Source of the DNA: Clostridium estertheticum
GTDB lineage: Bacteria > Bacillota > Clostridia > Clostridiales > Clostridiaceae
Reading direction: 5' to 3'
Length of the DNA: 64,000 nucleotides
Assembly: GCF_026650985.1 (NCBI RefSeq)
Contig: NZ_CP086239.1
Coordinates: 248,001 to 312,000, forward strand
Of this stretch, positions 1 through 9,273 are shown piece by piece (the first letter of the stretch is position 1; each line of letters begins with the position of its first letter). The notes beneath the pieces were generated by a model. It had not been told where the DNA came from. It made no database searches and was given only the letters and a program-made list of their open reading frames with translations. A program made the position numbers and the translations under genes.

Positions 1-1
1 T

Positions 2-709
2 AATGAGATCAGCGCAGCTATAAACCGTGCTAAGATAATGGTTGCAGAGGGAGTAGATATTATTGATATTGGTGGAGAATCTACAAGGCCTGGTCATGAA
101 GATGTTAGCGAGGAAGAAGAAATTAAAAGAGTAGTCCCTATTATAAGGGAATTAAAGAAGCAGCTAGATATTCCTATTTCTGTGGACACATACAAAGGGA
201 AAGTTGCAGAGCTCGCAATAAAGGCTGGGGCAGACATGATTAATGATATATGGGGGTTTAAGATGGACCCATATATTGCGGTAGTTGCTGCCAAGTATAA
301 TGTACCTTGCTGCTTAATGCACAATCGTGATAATAAAAACTATAAAAATTTAATGCAAGATATAATAAATGATTTAGGTGAAAGTATAATTATTGCTCTA
401 GATGCTGGAGTAAGGAGAGAAAATATTATTTTAGATCCAGGTATTGGTTTTGCTAAAAGTTATGAGGATAATTTAAAAACAATGAATAACCTAGAAAAGT
501 TAAAAAGCTTAGGGTATCCAGTGCTCCTTGGAACATCAAGAAAATCTATGTTAGGAATTGAGCAGGGACTAGATACTAGCGAAAGGCTTGAGGGAACACT
601 TGCAACTACAACTATAGGGATAATGAAGGGCTGCGAATTTATAAGAGTACATGATATAAAAGAGAATAAAAGGGTTTGTGTTTTAACAGATGTTATATGT
701 AAAAGTTAG
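2..709 (+). CDS. folP: Dihydropteroate synthase, 5' end outside window
   Basis: Folate synthesis enzyme that condenses p-aminobenzoate with dihydropterin pyrophosphate in the cytosol. The reading frame is open to the window edge (codons from base 2), so the N-terminus is missing; the ATG at 38 is internal. Visible family blocks are DIIDIGGESTRPG (pterin/pyrophosphate loop), SVDTYKGKVAELAIKAGADMINDIWG, LDPGIGFAKS and a late GTSRKSMLG segment, in the usual TIM-barrel order. It lies 40 nt upstream of folB-folK, so the two are probably one folate operon. Identification is firm because all signature blocks are present. Confidence 0.95.
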   Translation, partial: NEISAAINRAKIMVAEGVDIIDIGGESTRPGHEDVSEEEEIKRVVPIIRELKKQLDIPISVDTYKGKVAELAIKAGADMINDIWGFKMDPYIAVVAAKYNVPCCLMHNRDNKNYKNLMQDIINDLGESIIIALDAGVRRENIILDPGIGFAKSYEDNLKTMNNLEKLKSLGYPVLLGTSRKSMLGIEQGLDTSERLEGTLATTTIGIMKGCEFIRVHDIKENKRVCVLTDVICKS

Positions 710-749
710 ATAAACATTTGTACATGAGATATAAAAAGGAGATAATACT

Positions 750-1568
750 ATGGATAAAATGTACATAAAAGACTTAGAAGTCTATGCTCATCATGGAGTT
801 TTTCAAGAGGAAAAGGTACTCGGACAACGATTTTTAATTTCTATAGAGCTGTTTTTAAGTTTAAGAGAGGCTGGAGTTTCTGATGATATAACAAAAACTG
901 TTCATTATGGAGAGCTTTGTCACAAGGTTGAAGAGGAATTTAAAAAGGAAAATTATGATTTAATAGAGAAAGCTACAGAGAAGGTAGCTGAATTCATACT
1001 ATTAAATTATGATTTAGTTCAGAGAGTGAAGGTTAAAATAAAAAAACCATGGGCTCCCATCGGACGGCCACTTCTTTATGCAGCTGTAGAAATAGATAGA
1101 AAATGGCATACTGCATATATTGGCGTGGGTGGAAATATGGGGGATAAGGATAAAAATGTTAAAAGTGCTTTAGAGCTTATAAATAATTCTTATAATACCC
1201 AAATAACAAAAACATCAAAATTTTATAATACGAAGCCTGTGGGATATATAGATCAAGAAGACTTTTTAAATTGTGTTATTGAAGTGAAAACACTTTTAAC
1301 TCCATTAGAACTTATAAGATTTCTCCTATCTATTGAAAAGGAATTAAAGAGGGAAAGAGTTATAAGATGGGGTCCTAGAACAGTAGATTTAGATGTATTA
1401 TTATTTGATGATGTAATTAGTTCGATAGAAGAAATAATATTGCCTCATCCGAGAATGCATGAGCGAATGTTTGTAATAGAACCGATGTGTGATATAGCAC
1501 CATATGTTTTGCATCCAATTTTGAATAAAACTATGATTCAAATAAAAGAGGAAATAAAAGCGCAGTAG
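750..1568 (+). CDS. folK: Dihydroneopterin aldolase / HPPK fusion (FolB-FolK)
   Basis: Bifunctional folate enzyme of 272 aa. Residues 1-118 are FolB (aldolase cleaving dihydroneopterin; YAHHG near residue 12, VHYGE at 51-55, conserved Lys near 99). Residues 120-272 are FolK (pyrophosphorylation of hydroxymethyl-dihydropterin; IGVGGNMGDK and the HPPK signature RWGPRTVDLDVLLF at 206-219). The fusion joins two consecutive pathway steps and occurs in other clostridia. The start ATG follows AAGGAG with good spacing. It follows folP, and a strong hairpin overlaps its stop codon, so it is likely the last gene of the operon. Confidence 0.95.
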   Translation: MDKMYIKDLEVYAHHGVFQEEKVLGQRFLISIELFLSLREAGVSDDITKTVHYGELCHKVEEEFKKENYDLIEKATEKVAEFILLNYDLVQRVKVKIKKPWAPIGRPLLYAAVEIDRKWHTAYIGVGGNMGDKDKNVKSALELINNSYNTQITKTSKFYNTKPVGYIDQEDFLNCVIEVKTLLTPLELIRFLLSIEKELKRERVIRWGPRTVDLDVLLFDDVISSIEEIILPHPRMHERMFVIEPMCDIAPYVLHPILNKTMIQIKEEIKAQ

Positions 1569-1590
1569 GCTTTTATTTCCTTTTTTATTA
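1550..1590 (+). terminator. Rho-independent terminator of the fol operon
   Basis: GGAAATAAAAG (1550-1560) pairs perfectly with CTTTTATTTCC (1570-1580) and is followed by a T-run. The left arm overlaps the last codons of folB-folK. Confidence 0.9.
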
Positions 1591-1628
1591 CTTTAATAAT
1601 ATAATTTTTGCTTTAAAAAGTAAATGCA

Positions 1629-2114
1629 TTATTTAGGTATAAGGTATTTGCATAGGCCATAAAGGTTATAAGCTTTGAACATTTTACTTGTGTCAATGTA
1701 ATCCATTTTGTAATCACCATCCCAGGGGTATATGGAGATATATTTTTCGTTATATATATTTAATACGTATTTGTCTTTACTAAACGTCAAAAATATTTTA
1801 TATAATGGTTTAGCAGGTAAGTTTGTCGGCTTATCTATGAAGCTAGTATTAGTTAATGAATTAAAGAAATTGACGAATAGAGTTGAATCCTCCTTTGAAA
1901 AATCTTTTTTCTTATAAAAATTCATATATAGAGCATAAAGTTCCTTAGGTGTCTCTGAAGATAAATCATTCATTAATAACTTGGTATAATAATAATTGCT
2001 TGGTTTATTTTTGGTGAAAATGCTTTTATTAAAGTTATATTTACATCCGAATAGGCTTAAGGAAAAGGAAATACACATTATTAGTAAAATGTATTTCTTT
2101 ATATTAATTCTCAA
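1629..2114 (-). CDS. Putative lipoprotein (DUF4883-like)
   Basis: 161 aa. The N-terminus has basic residues, a hydrophobic stretch and a lipobox ending LFGC, so it should be exported and lipidated at that Cys. The rest is polar, lysine- and tyrosine-rich, and resembles small clostridial DUF4883-type lipoproteins; the domain assignment is from memory and tentative. It is transcribed against its neighbours and converges on the folB-folK terminator. Function unknown. Confidence 0.7.
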   Translation of the reverse strand: MRINIKKYILLIMCISFSLSLFGCKYNFNKSIFTKNKPSNYYYTKLLMNDLSSETPKELYALYMNFYKKKDFSKEDSTLFVNFFNSLTNTSFIDKPTNLPAKPLYKIFLTFSKDKYVLNIYNEKYISIYPWDGDYKMDYIDTSKMFKAYNLYGLCKYLIPK

Positions 2115-2309
2115 ATAATCACATCCTTTAATTATATCAATTAAGTACCTTATTTAATTACATTTATCAAACGCATTATTTAGGGTCCCTATAAATAAAA
2201 TATGTTGGATAATTATATTTTAGTACACAAAATGGATACCTTGGCATATTGTAGAATATGGTTGAAAAATTACCCTAAGATTAGAGCAAAAAATATGGAG
2301 GTGATTGCT

Positions 2310-2816
2310 TTGAAATACGGTATTGATATTGGGCATAATTGCCCACCCTCAGATATAGGTTATATGGGTATAAAAAAAGAAGATGAGCTAAATAAAGAGG
2401 TTGGAGTTAAGGTAATAGCAAAGCTTAAAGAACTTAAGCATGAGGTAGTGTACTGCACTCCAAGTGCTGACTCTAGTTTAAGTAATTCACTTTATAGAAG
2501 GGTAAATAAGGCAAATGAAGAAAATGTAGATTTATATGTGTCTATTCATTTCAATGGAGGAAGAGGAGAAGGAACAGAAGTATTCGCGATATCGGAATCA
2601 AGTAAAAAAACGGCTAAAAGAGTTGTAGATGAGATAGCTCAGCTGGGATATGTTAATCGGGGAGTAAAAGATGGAAGTTTTTTATATTTATTAAAAAACA
2701 CAAAAATGCCTGCAATACTTGTGGAAGTGGGATTTTTGAATTCTAAAGATGATATGGAAAGGTTTAATGCAGAAAACATAGCAAATGCTATTGTAAATGG
2801 AATAACTACATTTTAG
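2310..2816 (+). CDS. N-acetylmuramoyl-L-alanine amidase (Amidase_3)
   Basis: Zinc amidase that cleaves the bond between muramic acid and the stem peptide. A TTG start at 2310 is chosen because GGAGGTGA (2297-2304) stands at the right distance; the open frame runs further upstream to 2202 without such a signal. The 168-aa product shows GIDIGHNC with the first zinc His, the conserved SIHFNG His, and ILVEVGFL with the catalytic Glu. There is no signal peptide and no cell-wall-binding domain, so it is a bare catalytic domain. It resembles the catalytic half of the prophage endolysin at 43446, suggesting phage ancestry, although it now stands alone. Confidence 0.85.
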   Translation: MKYGIDIGHNCPPSDIGYMGIKKEDELNKEVGVKVIAKLKELKHEVVYCTPSADSSLSNSLYRRVNKANEENVDLYVSIHFNGGRGEGTEVFAISESSKKTAKRVVDEIAQLGYVNRGVKDGSFLYLLKNTKMPAILVEVGFLNSKDDMERFNAENIANAIVNGITTF

Positions 2817-2894
2817 AAAGAAACTCATTTTCATAGCTTAATACAATAAAAGTACTAGGAATAATATTAGTAAACATAAACTATGTAATGAGTA

Positions 2895-2922
2895 AAACGG
2901 ACAACTAGAAGGCTGTCCGTTT
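2895..2922 (+). terminator. Hairpin between convergent genes
   Basis: AAACGGACA / TGTCCGTTT, a perfect 9-bp stem lying between the amidase and the convergent chemotaxis gene. There is no strong T-run, so termination is probable rather than certain. Confidence 0.6.
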
Positions 2923-2962
2923 ACATAGAAATATACTTAAATTTTTATAAAATTTATTATTC

Positions 2963-5122
2963 TTAAAACCTGAATTTATTTATTAATTTTATCAATTCAT
3001 TAGCCTTATCATTCAATCCCTCAGCCAAAGAATTCATTAAGGTGTTTGACTCCGCTTGAGTTTGAATTGTTGCTGTGACTTCCTCAGTTGCTGCAGTATT
3101 CGCTTCAGAAATTGACGCAATACTATTAATAGAATCATTTAAGAGATTTTTACTTTCATCAATCACGTTAATGGAGTTCATACTAACTTCCATAGCACTT
3201 GAAATATTTGAAATTGATTCTTTAATTTTACCAAAGGATGTTATTGTACTGCTAACCTGAACTAGTTCTTCTTTAAATAGCTTTTTAGCATTTTCAGATA
3301 TTTCTAAAGAGGCTCCTATAGATTGATTAACTTGATCTACAATGGTCCCTATTTCTGAAGAAGCACTTTGAGACTTATCTGCTAGTTTTCTTATTTCGTT
3401 TGCAACTACTGAAAATCCCTTGCCGGCATCTCCCGCTCTTGCCGCTTCTATAGAAGCATTTAAGGCAAGTAAATTTGTTTGCTTAGTGATGTCGTTAATC
3501 TTGTTTAATATTGTAAGTATGCTCTTAGTATTATCATTTAAAGTTTCAACTGTACTCGCAACTTTTGTCATAGCATTTGAATTATTTTCAGAAGTTTTAC
3601 TTAAGTTGTTGATAATATTTGTGCCTTCATTAATAATGTCAATAGATGCTTTAGTAGCATTAGTTACATTTCCAAGAGAAAAAATTGAACTAGTTATTTC
3701 ATTATTAAAATCATCAGATATTTTAGAGCACCCAATAGTTTCTTCTGTTTGTTTTGAAGAACCACTAGTAATTTCTTCAACGGCTATAACAACTTCTTTG
3801 GAACTATCAGAAATAGTGTTAGATAAATTTAAAATTTTAGCAGCTGAGTCTGTGGTTTCTTTAGTAAGTCCCGCTGTTAAGGAAAGCATTTCTTTTAATT
3901 TCTTTATCATATTATTAAAATTAAGACTTAGTTCGTTTATTTCATGTATAGCATACTTATTTGTTTTAACCGTAAAGTCTCCATTTGAAACCTTTTCAGC
4001 AACCTTAATGATATCATATATAGGCTCGGTTATTTTGCGAGTAGTGAAAACTGAAAGGATGGCTGTGAAAATCAGGCAAAGAATTATTATCGGTATTGAT
4101 AAAGCGCCCACACTATTTGCAGTAGAGGCTAACTCTGCTTTTGGCACGACTGCTATTATTTTCCATCCTCTAGTATCATAAGAACTTTCAACGCCATACA
4201 TGTTTTTTCCTGCTTGTTTATATTCAAAGGAACCTTCTTTTAGGCTTTTAATTTTAGACCAGATTGTGGAATCTACTTTCTTTCCTAAAAAAGTTGGATC
4301 CTTGTGTGCTATAATTTGTCCTTTTTGATCTACTATAAACATATAACCATTTTTACCTATCTTTGCATCTTTTATAGAAGAAGAAAAAACTTGAGGGTCT
4401 ACATTTATTTTTAAAATAGGAGCTGATTCTGAACTAGATGTAGATATTAATCGTCTCATAAGACTAATATTTTTATTATCTGGGCTAGTATTAAAAGTGT
4501 CAACTTGAACATTAGTCCACTGTGACTTACCATCTGATTTAATTATATTAGTATAGTCTTCTGAAGTTTTAAAAGCAGAATATTTAACGGCATTGGTATC
4601 GCTATTACTTACATCTACATTTCCACCAGAAGATACAGATAAACCGTTATCTCTTAATATGTACATACTTTTAATGAATTTAGAGTTACTGGTTAAATTA
4701 TTCAAACTATCTTGGACCTTTTGTACAAGTTGCCATTTAGTATATTGATCTCCAGTAATAGTATTAAAACTATTACTTATATCTTTATTAGATAAAACTT
4801 GCATGGATAACTCTTCTAGGGATGCATCTACTACATCAATATAGTTTTTATTTTGATTTAGGATTTGCATAGTGGAATTCTCAAAATCTGTTGATACCTT
4901 TTGTTTAGTAACTTGATAGGTAAGTAAAGCTGATATTGATAATGTTATTAGAGATAATATGGTAAACGTTAACACTAGACGCTTAAATAAGCCGCCTTTT
5001 ATTTTAAAAGTCTTAATAAGTTCATTGTTTATAAGTCCATTCTTATTGATATTTTTGAATCGATTTTTTGTATGGTTTTCAGATTTTATTGATTTTGGTT
5101 TCTTTAAAAATTTTCTTTTCAT
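2963..5122 (-). CDS. Methyl-accepting chemotaxis protein
   Basis: Membrane chemoreceptor of about 720 aa. After a basic cytoplasmic tail of about 45 residues comes a transmembrane helix ([19 protein letters not shown]), then a large extracellular sensor region resembling dCache, a second helix ([17 protein letters not shown]), a HAMP linker, and a long helical signalling domain with the hairpin tip [20 protein letters not shown]. Two in-frame ATGs exist (5128 and 5122 on the minus strand); the inner one has better spacing from GGGGAG. A long open frame on the opposite strand is a shadow. The ligand cannot be told from the sequence. Confidence 0.93.
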   Translation of the reverse strand: MKRKFLKKPKSIKSENHTKNRFKNINKNGLINNELIKTFKIKGGLFKRLVLTFTILSLITLSISALLTYQVTKQKVSTDFENSTMQILNQNKNYIDVVDASLEELSMQVLSNKDISNSFNTITGDQYTKWQLVQKVQDSLNNLTSNSKFIKSMYILRDNGLSVSSGGNVDVSNSDTNAVKYSAFKTSEDYTNIIKSDGKSQWTNVQVDTFNTSPDNKNISLMRRLISTSSSESAPILKINVDPQVFSSSIKDAKIGKNGYMFIVDQKGQIIAHKDPTFLGKKVDSTIWSKIKSLKEGSFEYKQAGKNMYGVESSYDTRGWKIIAVVPKAELASTANSVGALSIPIIILCLIFTAILSVFTTRKITEPIYDIIKVAEKVSNGDFTVKTNKYAIHEINELSLNFNNMIKKLKEMLSLTAGLTKETTDSAAKILNLSNTISDSSKEVVIAVEEITSGSSKQTEETIGCSKISDDFNNEITSSIFSLGNVTNATKASIDIINEGTNIINNLSKTSENNSNAMTKVASTVETLNDNTKSILTILNKINDITKQTNLLALNASIEAARAGDAGKGFSVVANEIRKLADKSQSASSEIGTIVDQVNQSIGASLEISENAKKLFKEELVQVSSTITSFGKIKESISNISSAMEVSMNSINVIDESKNLLNDSINSIASISEANTAATEEVTATIQTQAESNTLMNSLAEGLNDKANELIKLINKFRF

Positions 5123-5337
5123 AGTCATTCTCCCCTTGTTTGCTATAATTATAGTAATTTGATGTATAAATTGTTAAATAATTAAATAAAACTTATTTAA
5201 TTATATAGTTCGACAATAAATATGTAACTCCTTTTTTATAAAAAATAATTTGTATGAATTTATAAAAAAAAACAAATAATGTTTAAAGTTCTTATTATAA
5301 TTATTTTGAATATATTTAATTGAAAGAAGGCGATTAA

Positions 5338-5877
5338 ATGTATTTAACCAAAGCAACATTAAATTTGTTAAATGAGCAAATATCACATGAATTTAATAAT
5401 CACACTATTTATAGAAATATACAAGCGTATTTTTCTAACTTGGATTTGGATGGATGGGCATCATTTTTCGGTGTGCAAGCGCAAGGGGAGTATGATCATT
5501 ATACACATGTTATAAGCTATTTAGACGATAAGGATGCTCCTTATGAGATAAATGTATTACCTTATACAAATTATCAATTTAAAGACATCAAAGAAGTGCT
5601 TGAAAAATATTATGCTACGGAATTAATAACTACTAAGATGATTTATGCCATTGCAGAGCAGGCCAGGGTAGACAATGATCAGGGCACAATAGGTTGGTTA
5701 TATACTATGCCAGTATCTGAAGGTGGCCTATCATTGATACAAGAACAGATTGAAGAGGAAGATTCAGCATTAAGCTTGCAATCCGAGTTTATGCAAGGTT
5801 TTGGTAAGAGCGATCAATTGAATCAACAGTGGATACGAATAGTAAATGAAAATTTAATTCATAGACTTTCAAAGTAA
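5338..5877 (+). CDS. Ferritin-like iron storage protein
   Basis: 179 aa, a four-helix ferritin that oxidises Fe(II) and stores iron in a 24-mer shell. The start ATG follows GAAAGAAGG. The first helix carries the ferroxidase-type Glu in QISHEFNNH; the second has GEYDHYTHV (ExxHxxH); a further Glu is in YATELITTKMIYAIAEQA; the tail EEEDSALSL fits helix D. The sequence departs from the common clostridial ferritin in several otherwise conserved positions, so it may be a divergent paralogue. It is a single gene with its own terminator. Confidence 0.85.
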   Translation: MYLTKATLNLLNEQISHEFNNHTIYRNIQAYFSNLDLDGWASFFGVQAQGEYDHYTHVISYLDDKDAPYEINVLPYTNYQFKDIKEVLEKYYATELITTKMIYAIAEQARVDNDQGTIGWLYTMPVSEGGLSLIQEQIEEEDSALSLQSEFMQGFGKSDQLNQQWIRIVNENLIHRLSK

Positions 5878-5940
5878 TAAAATGAAATTTGGTAGTAGTG
5901 CTATTTATGAGACAACATTTTTAGAAAAATTTTAAATATA

Positions 5941-5990
5941 AAAAAGATACAAAGATTAGGAAATCTAATTTATCTGTATCTTTTTTAAGG
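5941..5990 (+). terminator. Ferritin terminator
   Basis: AAAAAGATACA pairs with TGTATCTTTTT and encloses a second small stem (AGATTAG...CTAAT). A diverged copy of this stretch lies inside the prophage left end at about 7386-7460. Confidence 0.85.
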
Positions 5991-6130
5991 TTAGGTAGGT
6001 ATATAAGACCTAATAGAAAATAGATACTTGACGTATGACATAGAAACACCGTAAATTCAGTTATGAATAATACGATGTTTTAATGGATTATTAGATTTTA
6101 GTAGTTGTGGCTCTTAATATACATAGGATT

Positions 6131-6742
6131 CTAGAAATCTGTAGGATGCATTTTTTTAAACTCGATGTTACCTAGTTTATTAAAATCATACCACCGCTGT
6201 ATCATTTCCTCAGAATCTAGATGGAGTTTACTGAAAATGAGTCTAGCAAATTCAAGAGGTGCTGATCCATTTGCAGTTATAATGTTACCATCCATCACAG
6301 CAGGTTCATTTACATAACCTTGTGCATTGGTATATTCCTTGGCAGCATATTTTTCTAAGTCCTCTAAATCGTTTGAAGTATGCTTAACATCATTAAGAAA
6401 CCCATGCTTCGCCAGAAAAACCGAACCATCACAAATTCCTGCAACAGGCTTGTCATTTTGTAATGTTGCTTTGACCAAAGGTACAACTTTCGTGGACTCA
6501 GATGCCCGCCAGCCTGTACCACCAATAAGTATCAGCGCTTCATAATCGTCAGGTACTGTCTCTAGAGAATAATCAGGTAATACCCTTATTCCTCCTATTG
6601 AGTACACTGGCTCTTTGGATATGCTGATGGTTTTAATACAGTAAGGATTGCTATCATCATCACAATTCAATTCTGCAGCTACATAACCGGCTTCCCAATC
6701 GGCATAATTGCTTAATAGAAATAGTAATACTGTCTTTTTCAT
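6131..6742 (-). CDS. DJ-1/PfpI family protein
   Basis: 203 aa, class I glutamine-amidotransferase-like fold. It shows an acidic Glu near residue 17 (YADWEAG), the LILIGGTGW strand and the nucleophile elbow AGICDGS with Cys104. Members act as glyoxalases, deglycases, chaperones or proteases, and the sequence does not decide among these. The start is preceded by GAGGATG on the minus strand. It ends about 1 kb from the prophage left boundary and is the last clear host gene on that side. Confidence 0.88.
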   Translation of the reverse strand: MKKTVLLFLLSNYADWEAGYVAAELNCDDDSNPYCIKTISISKEPVYSIGGIRVLPDYSLETVPDDYEALILIGGTGWRASESTKVVPLVKATLQNDKPVAGICDGSVFLAKHGFLNDVKHTSNDLEDLEKYAAKEYTNAQGYVNEPAVMDGNIITANGSAPLEFARLIFSKLHLDSEEMIQRWYDFNKLGNIEFKKMHPTDF

Positions 6743-7059
6743 ATCATTTCATCCTCCTCGTATAAATTATAATTATTTAACAATGTTTTATAAAATTAAT
6801 TTAAGTCTATATAAATTATAGCATATTTTAACAAATATATATTTCTATAATTGTAATAAAAAAGTTAAAAATCAAAGGTATTCCTGTTACGAATTAAAAA
6901 AAACTTTGAGAAAATAGATGATATTTCAGCTAGAGGGATTGGTTTATTGAAGAGGAGTATCTTGCTATTGAATATTATATTGATTTAGGCCACCAGCTAT
7001 TATTTAAAAAGAGATAACTGATTTTGAGGCAATATTTTTAGAGGAGTTTTAGAAGAAAA
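6743..7059. other. Intergenic, AT-rich, decayed
   Basis: No supportable gene. Short open stretches near 6940-7052 read like the end of a protein only if a frameshift is assumed, so they may be pseudogene debris. The first 90 bases should hold the promoter of the DJ-1 gene. Confidence 0.4.
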
Positions 7060-7101
7060 TAAAAAAAAGCTTTAGTAAATCCACTACGATTTACTAAAGC
7101 T
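7060..7101 (-). terminator. Old tRNA-Leu terminator (left copy)
   Basis: On the minus strand the 14-bp perfect arms (7068-7081 and 7088-7101) precede a T-run (7060-7068). It lies immediately 3' of the tRNA remnant, matching the arrangement at the right end of the prophage. Confidence 0.85.
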
Positions 7102-7112
7102 CTTGCTATAAC

Positions 7113-7171
7113 TGGTGCCGGAGGCGGGAATAGAACACGCACGGTATTGCTACCACTGGATTTTGAGTCCA
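7113..7171 (-). other. Left prophage attachment site: tRNA-Leu 3' remnant
   Basis: These 59 nt match the 3' half of the intact tRNA-Leu at 46496-46554 with two differences, both in the T arm. Identity stops abruptly at the anticodon-stem side (GAGTCCA then ATTTTC, against GAGTCCAGCGCG on the right). This is the classic footprint of integration into a tRNA 3' end. The two T-arm changes show that the copy is no longer under selection as a tRNA. Confidence 0.9.
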
Positions 7172-7306
7172 ATTTTCTATTGATTAATACTAATTATGTG
7201 AAATTATTAAAGATTGTTGTATACCTTGAAATGACTGGGTTATGAGGTGTTTTGCTAAACTGATTTGATGGAAGCATTGATACTCTTACAACACATTATT
7301 TTAAAA

Positions 7307-7330
7307 ATTTTTAGAAGATTTTTAGAAGAA
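7307..7330 (+). repeat. TTTTTAGAAGA direct repeats, left inner
   Basis: Tandem TTTTTAGAAGA units. Similar units occur at 7036-7058 and, more densely, at 46388-46440 beside the integrase. They may be arm-type integrase sites; this is inference. Confidence 0.45.
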
Positions 7331-7645
7331 ATATGATGTCTCAATGTACTGAAAATTATAAGGTTAGAAGCTATTAGCAATTTGTATTTTTAGAATAATT
7401 TAAATATAAAAAAGGATATAAAGATTAAAGATACATAATTTGTTTGTATCTTTTTTTATGTTTAAAGTAATAGTAATGGTAATAGATATAAAGCATAGAT
7501 TATAGTAATTTATGTTATAATATAAAGAAAAAGTAAATTAAAGGGGGTTTCATTGAAAAATAATCACATAGAATAAAAGATAGCTAATATAAGTGGAAAA
7601 GCAATGAACAAAAAAATTACTATAAAATTCAAGGAGATGAGATAA

Positions 7646-7993
7646 ATGGGTATATCATTTGATATAGTTGAAGAAGCCATAGAAATATTGGAAAACGGTG
7701 GAGTTTTATTTGAAGATTCTACGAAGGTTGGTTCAAAGTTGCTTATAAAACCTGAAAGAGCTGAAATAAAAGAATTAATAGAAAATAATTTTACTTATGA
7801 TATTATCTGTTCTTGTTTAAATATTCCGGTGAGTGGTGATGAAGAGAAGAGAGAAACTAAATACTTTCTTTACGTACCTGATATTTTATTTAAAATGTAT
7901 CCTAATAACGATGAGACTGTTAAAATAGTTAGATTTCCTGCAAGTGTCCATTATGGTGTTCCAATTGATAGTGTAAATTTTGATTTTATTTAA
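7646..7993 (+). CDS. Hypothetical protein, prophage left-end cargo
   Basis: 115 aa, preceded by AAGGAGATGAG. Acidic, soluble, no membrane segment and no family I recognise. It begins with a helix (FDIVEEAIEILENGG) and later has a small beta-rich half (YFLYVPDILFKMYPN...). It stands between the left attachment site and a methyltransferase, the usual place for lysogenic-conversion or defence cargo. Function unknown. Confidence 0.6.
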   Translation: MGISFDIVEEAIEILENGGVLFEDSTKVGSKLLIKPERAEIKELIENNFTYDIICSCLNIPVSGDEEKRETKYFLYVPDILFKMYPNNDETVKIVRFPASVHYGVPIDSVNFDFI

Positions 7994-8210
7994 ATATGGT
8001 TCTAAGTAAGACTTGAAAGTCACTATTAGTTTAACTTTTGAATTTAAGAAGGTTCAATAGTTAAATGATTATAAATTGAGTAATGTTTGTCAAGAATGGT
8101 ATAAGCTATTAAAGAGATCTCAATATCTATTTCGCCTTTTCAGTAGGAAATAGAAACCTTGATAGATTTATTATATAGATATTCTAAATCATACAAAGAG
8201 GAAGTTTAAA

Positions 8211-9041
8211 ATGAATAATGCTATCAAACATATACAACAGGAACGTAAAAAATATGCTAAAGATTGGTGTGTAGATGCAAAAAAATTTTCAGAAGATAAA
8301 GATTATGAATGGATGGAGAACGTAATTAAAAGTTATAAAACGGTTATAGAAGTTGGGTGTGGAGATGGTAGTAGTACTTTAGAATTATGTAATGCGGGGC
8401 ATAATGTAATATCTATAGATGAGAATATTGAGTGTTTAAAATTAACAAAAAACAAATTAGAACAAGCGGGTTATATCGTTTCACTAATAAAAAGAGAGTC
8501 CTTGTTAATTTTGAATGAAAAAAGATATAAAGTTAATTATTCAAAAATTGATGATAAGCTTTATGGAAATTCTATTTTACTTATTGAAGGTGATATAATT
8601 GAGGATAGCAAATTATTACAATGGTTAAAGAATAATAGACCATATGATGCAATTGTATGTTGGCTTATAGGTACACATGGTTATCGAATATATAATGATA
8701 TTATATCAGATAGAAAAATTAAAACACCAGGTGATTATAGACTTATTGTGCAAAATAGAATATACGAAATAGCGGATGAATTACTTAGAGTTAATGGTGT
8801 ATTGCAGATTGTTGATAGAGGAGAAACTCCAGACAAGGCTAGCATAAAAGAAGATTTTATTGAAGGACATAAAGAGCAAGCAAGTGTTACCTCACTAATA
8901 GTTAATTCTTTAGCATATAGAAATTATGATAATAACATAGATAATGGGACTAAAATGAATATTACAATTGGGAATAAAATGGAAGTGCCGAATAAATTGC
9001 CTAATGGTTCACTTATATCTGTTATTTCAGTTAAACCGTAA
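8211..9041 (+). CDS. SAM-dependent methyltransferase, cargo
   Basis: 276 aa class I methyltransferase. Motif I is VIEVGCGDG at residues 45-53, followed by an acidic strand end (VISIDENIE). A post-I region with YDAIVCWLIGTHGY and a helix ELLRVNGVLQIVDRG complete a Rossmann-like fold. An insertion (about 150-185) separates the later strands. It has its own ribosome site (GAGGAAG) and a strong terminator, so it is probably a monocistronic gene expressed in the lysogen. The substrate is not evident; no DNA-methyltransferase motif (DPPY/NPPY) is visible. Confidence 0.75.
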   Translation: MNNAIKHIQQERKKYAKDWCVDAKKFSEDKDYEWMENVIKSYKTVIEVGCGDGSSTLELCNAGHNVISIDENIECLKLTKNKLEQAGYIVSLIKRESLLILNEKRYKVNYSKIDDKLYGNSILLIEGDIIEDSKLLQWLKNNRPYDAIVCWLIGTHGYRIYNDIISDRKIKTPGDYRLIVQNRIYEIADELLRVNGVLQIVDRGETPDKASIKEDFIEGHKEQASVTSLIVNSLAYRNYDNNIDNGTKMNITIGNKMEVPNKLPNGSLISVISVKP

Positions 9042-9055
9042 CAATGCTGAGAATA

Positions 9056-9095
9056 AAAATACTGCACTAGGTTATAGCCTACGCAGTATTTTCTG
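9056..9095 (+). terminator. Methyltransferase terminator
   Basis: AAAATACTGC and GCAGTATTTT (9056-9065 / 9083-9092) form a 10-bp stem followed by T-rich sequence. This is the first copy of a duplicated unit. Confidence 0.85.
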
Positions 9096-9253
9096 CATTC
9101 AAACAATTCTAAATAAAGGATATTTAAATTATAAACAATTTTAAAAATCTTATTCAGTTCATTTAGCAATAAAAAATATAATTATCTATAAAGGGTATTT
9201 AGTATATAGTTTGCTAATTAGAACTTAACTAAATTTAACTAATCCTAATTAAG

Positions 9254-9273
9254 CATAATTAAATTTAATTATG
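9254..9273. repeat. 20-bp perfect palindrome
   Basis: CATAATTAAATTTAATTATG is its own reverse complement. It sits amid further TTAA-rich repeats (9226-9273). Confidence 0.8.

Noticed and set aside
2202-2309. N-terminal extension of the amidase to 2202
   Set aside because: No ribosome site there, whereas GGAGGTGA is correctly placed for TTG 2310, and the extension does not match the family.
3420-4181. 253-aa open frame opposite the chemotaxis receptor
   Set aside because: It is an antisense shadow of the helical signalling domain; no ribosome site and no family pattern.
6940-7052. Pseudogene fragment upstream of the left attachment site
   Set aside because: It needs a frameshift and gives only about 38 residues with no recognisable family.
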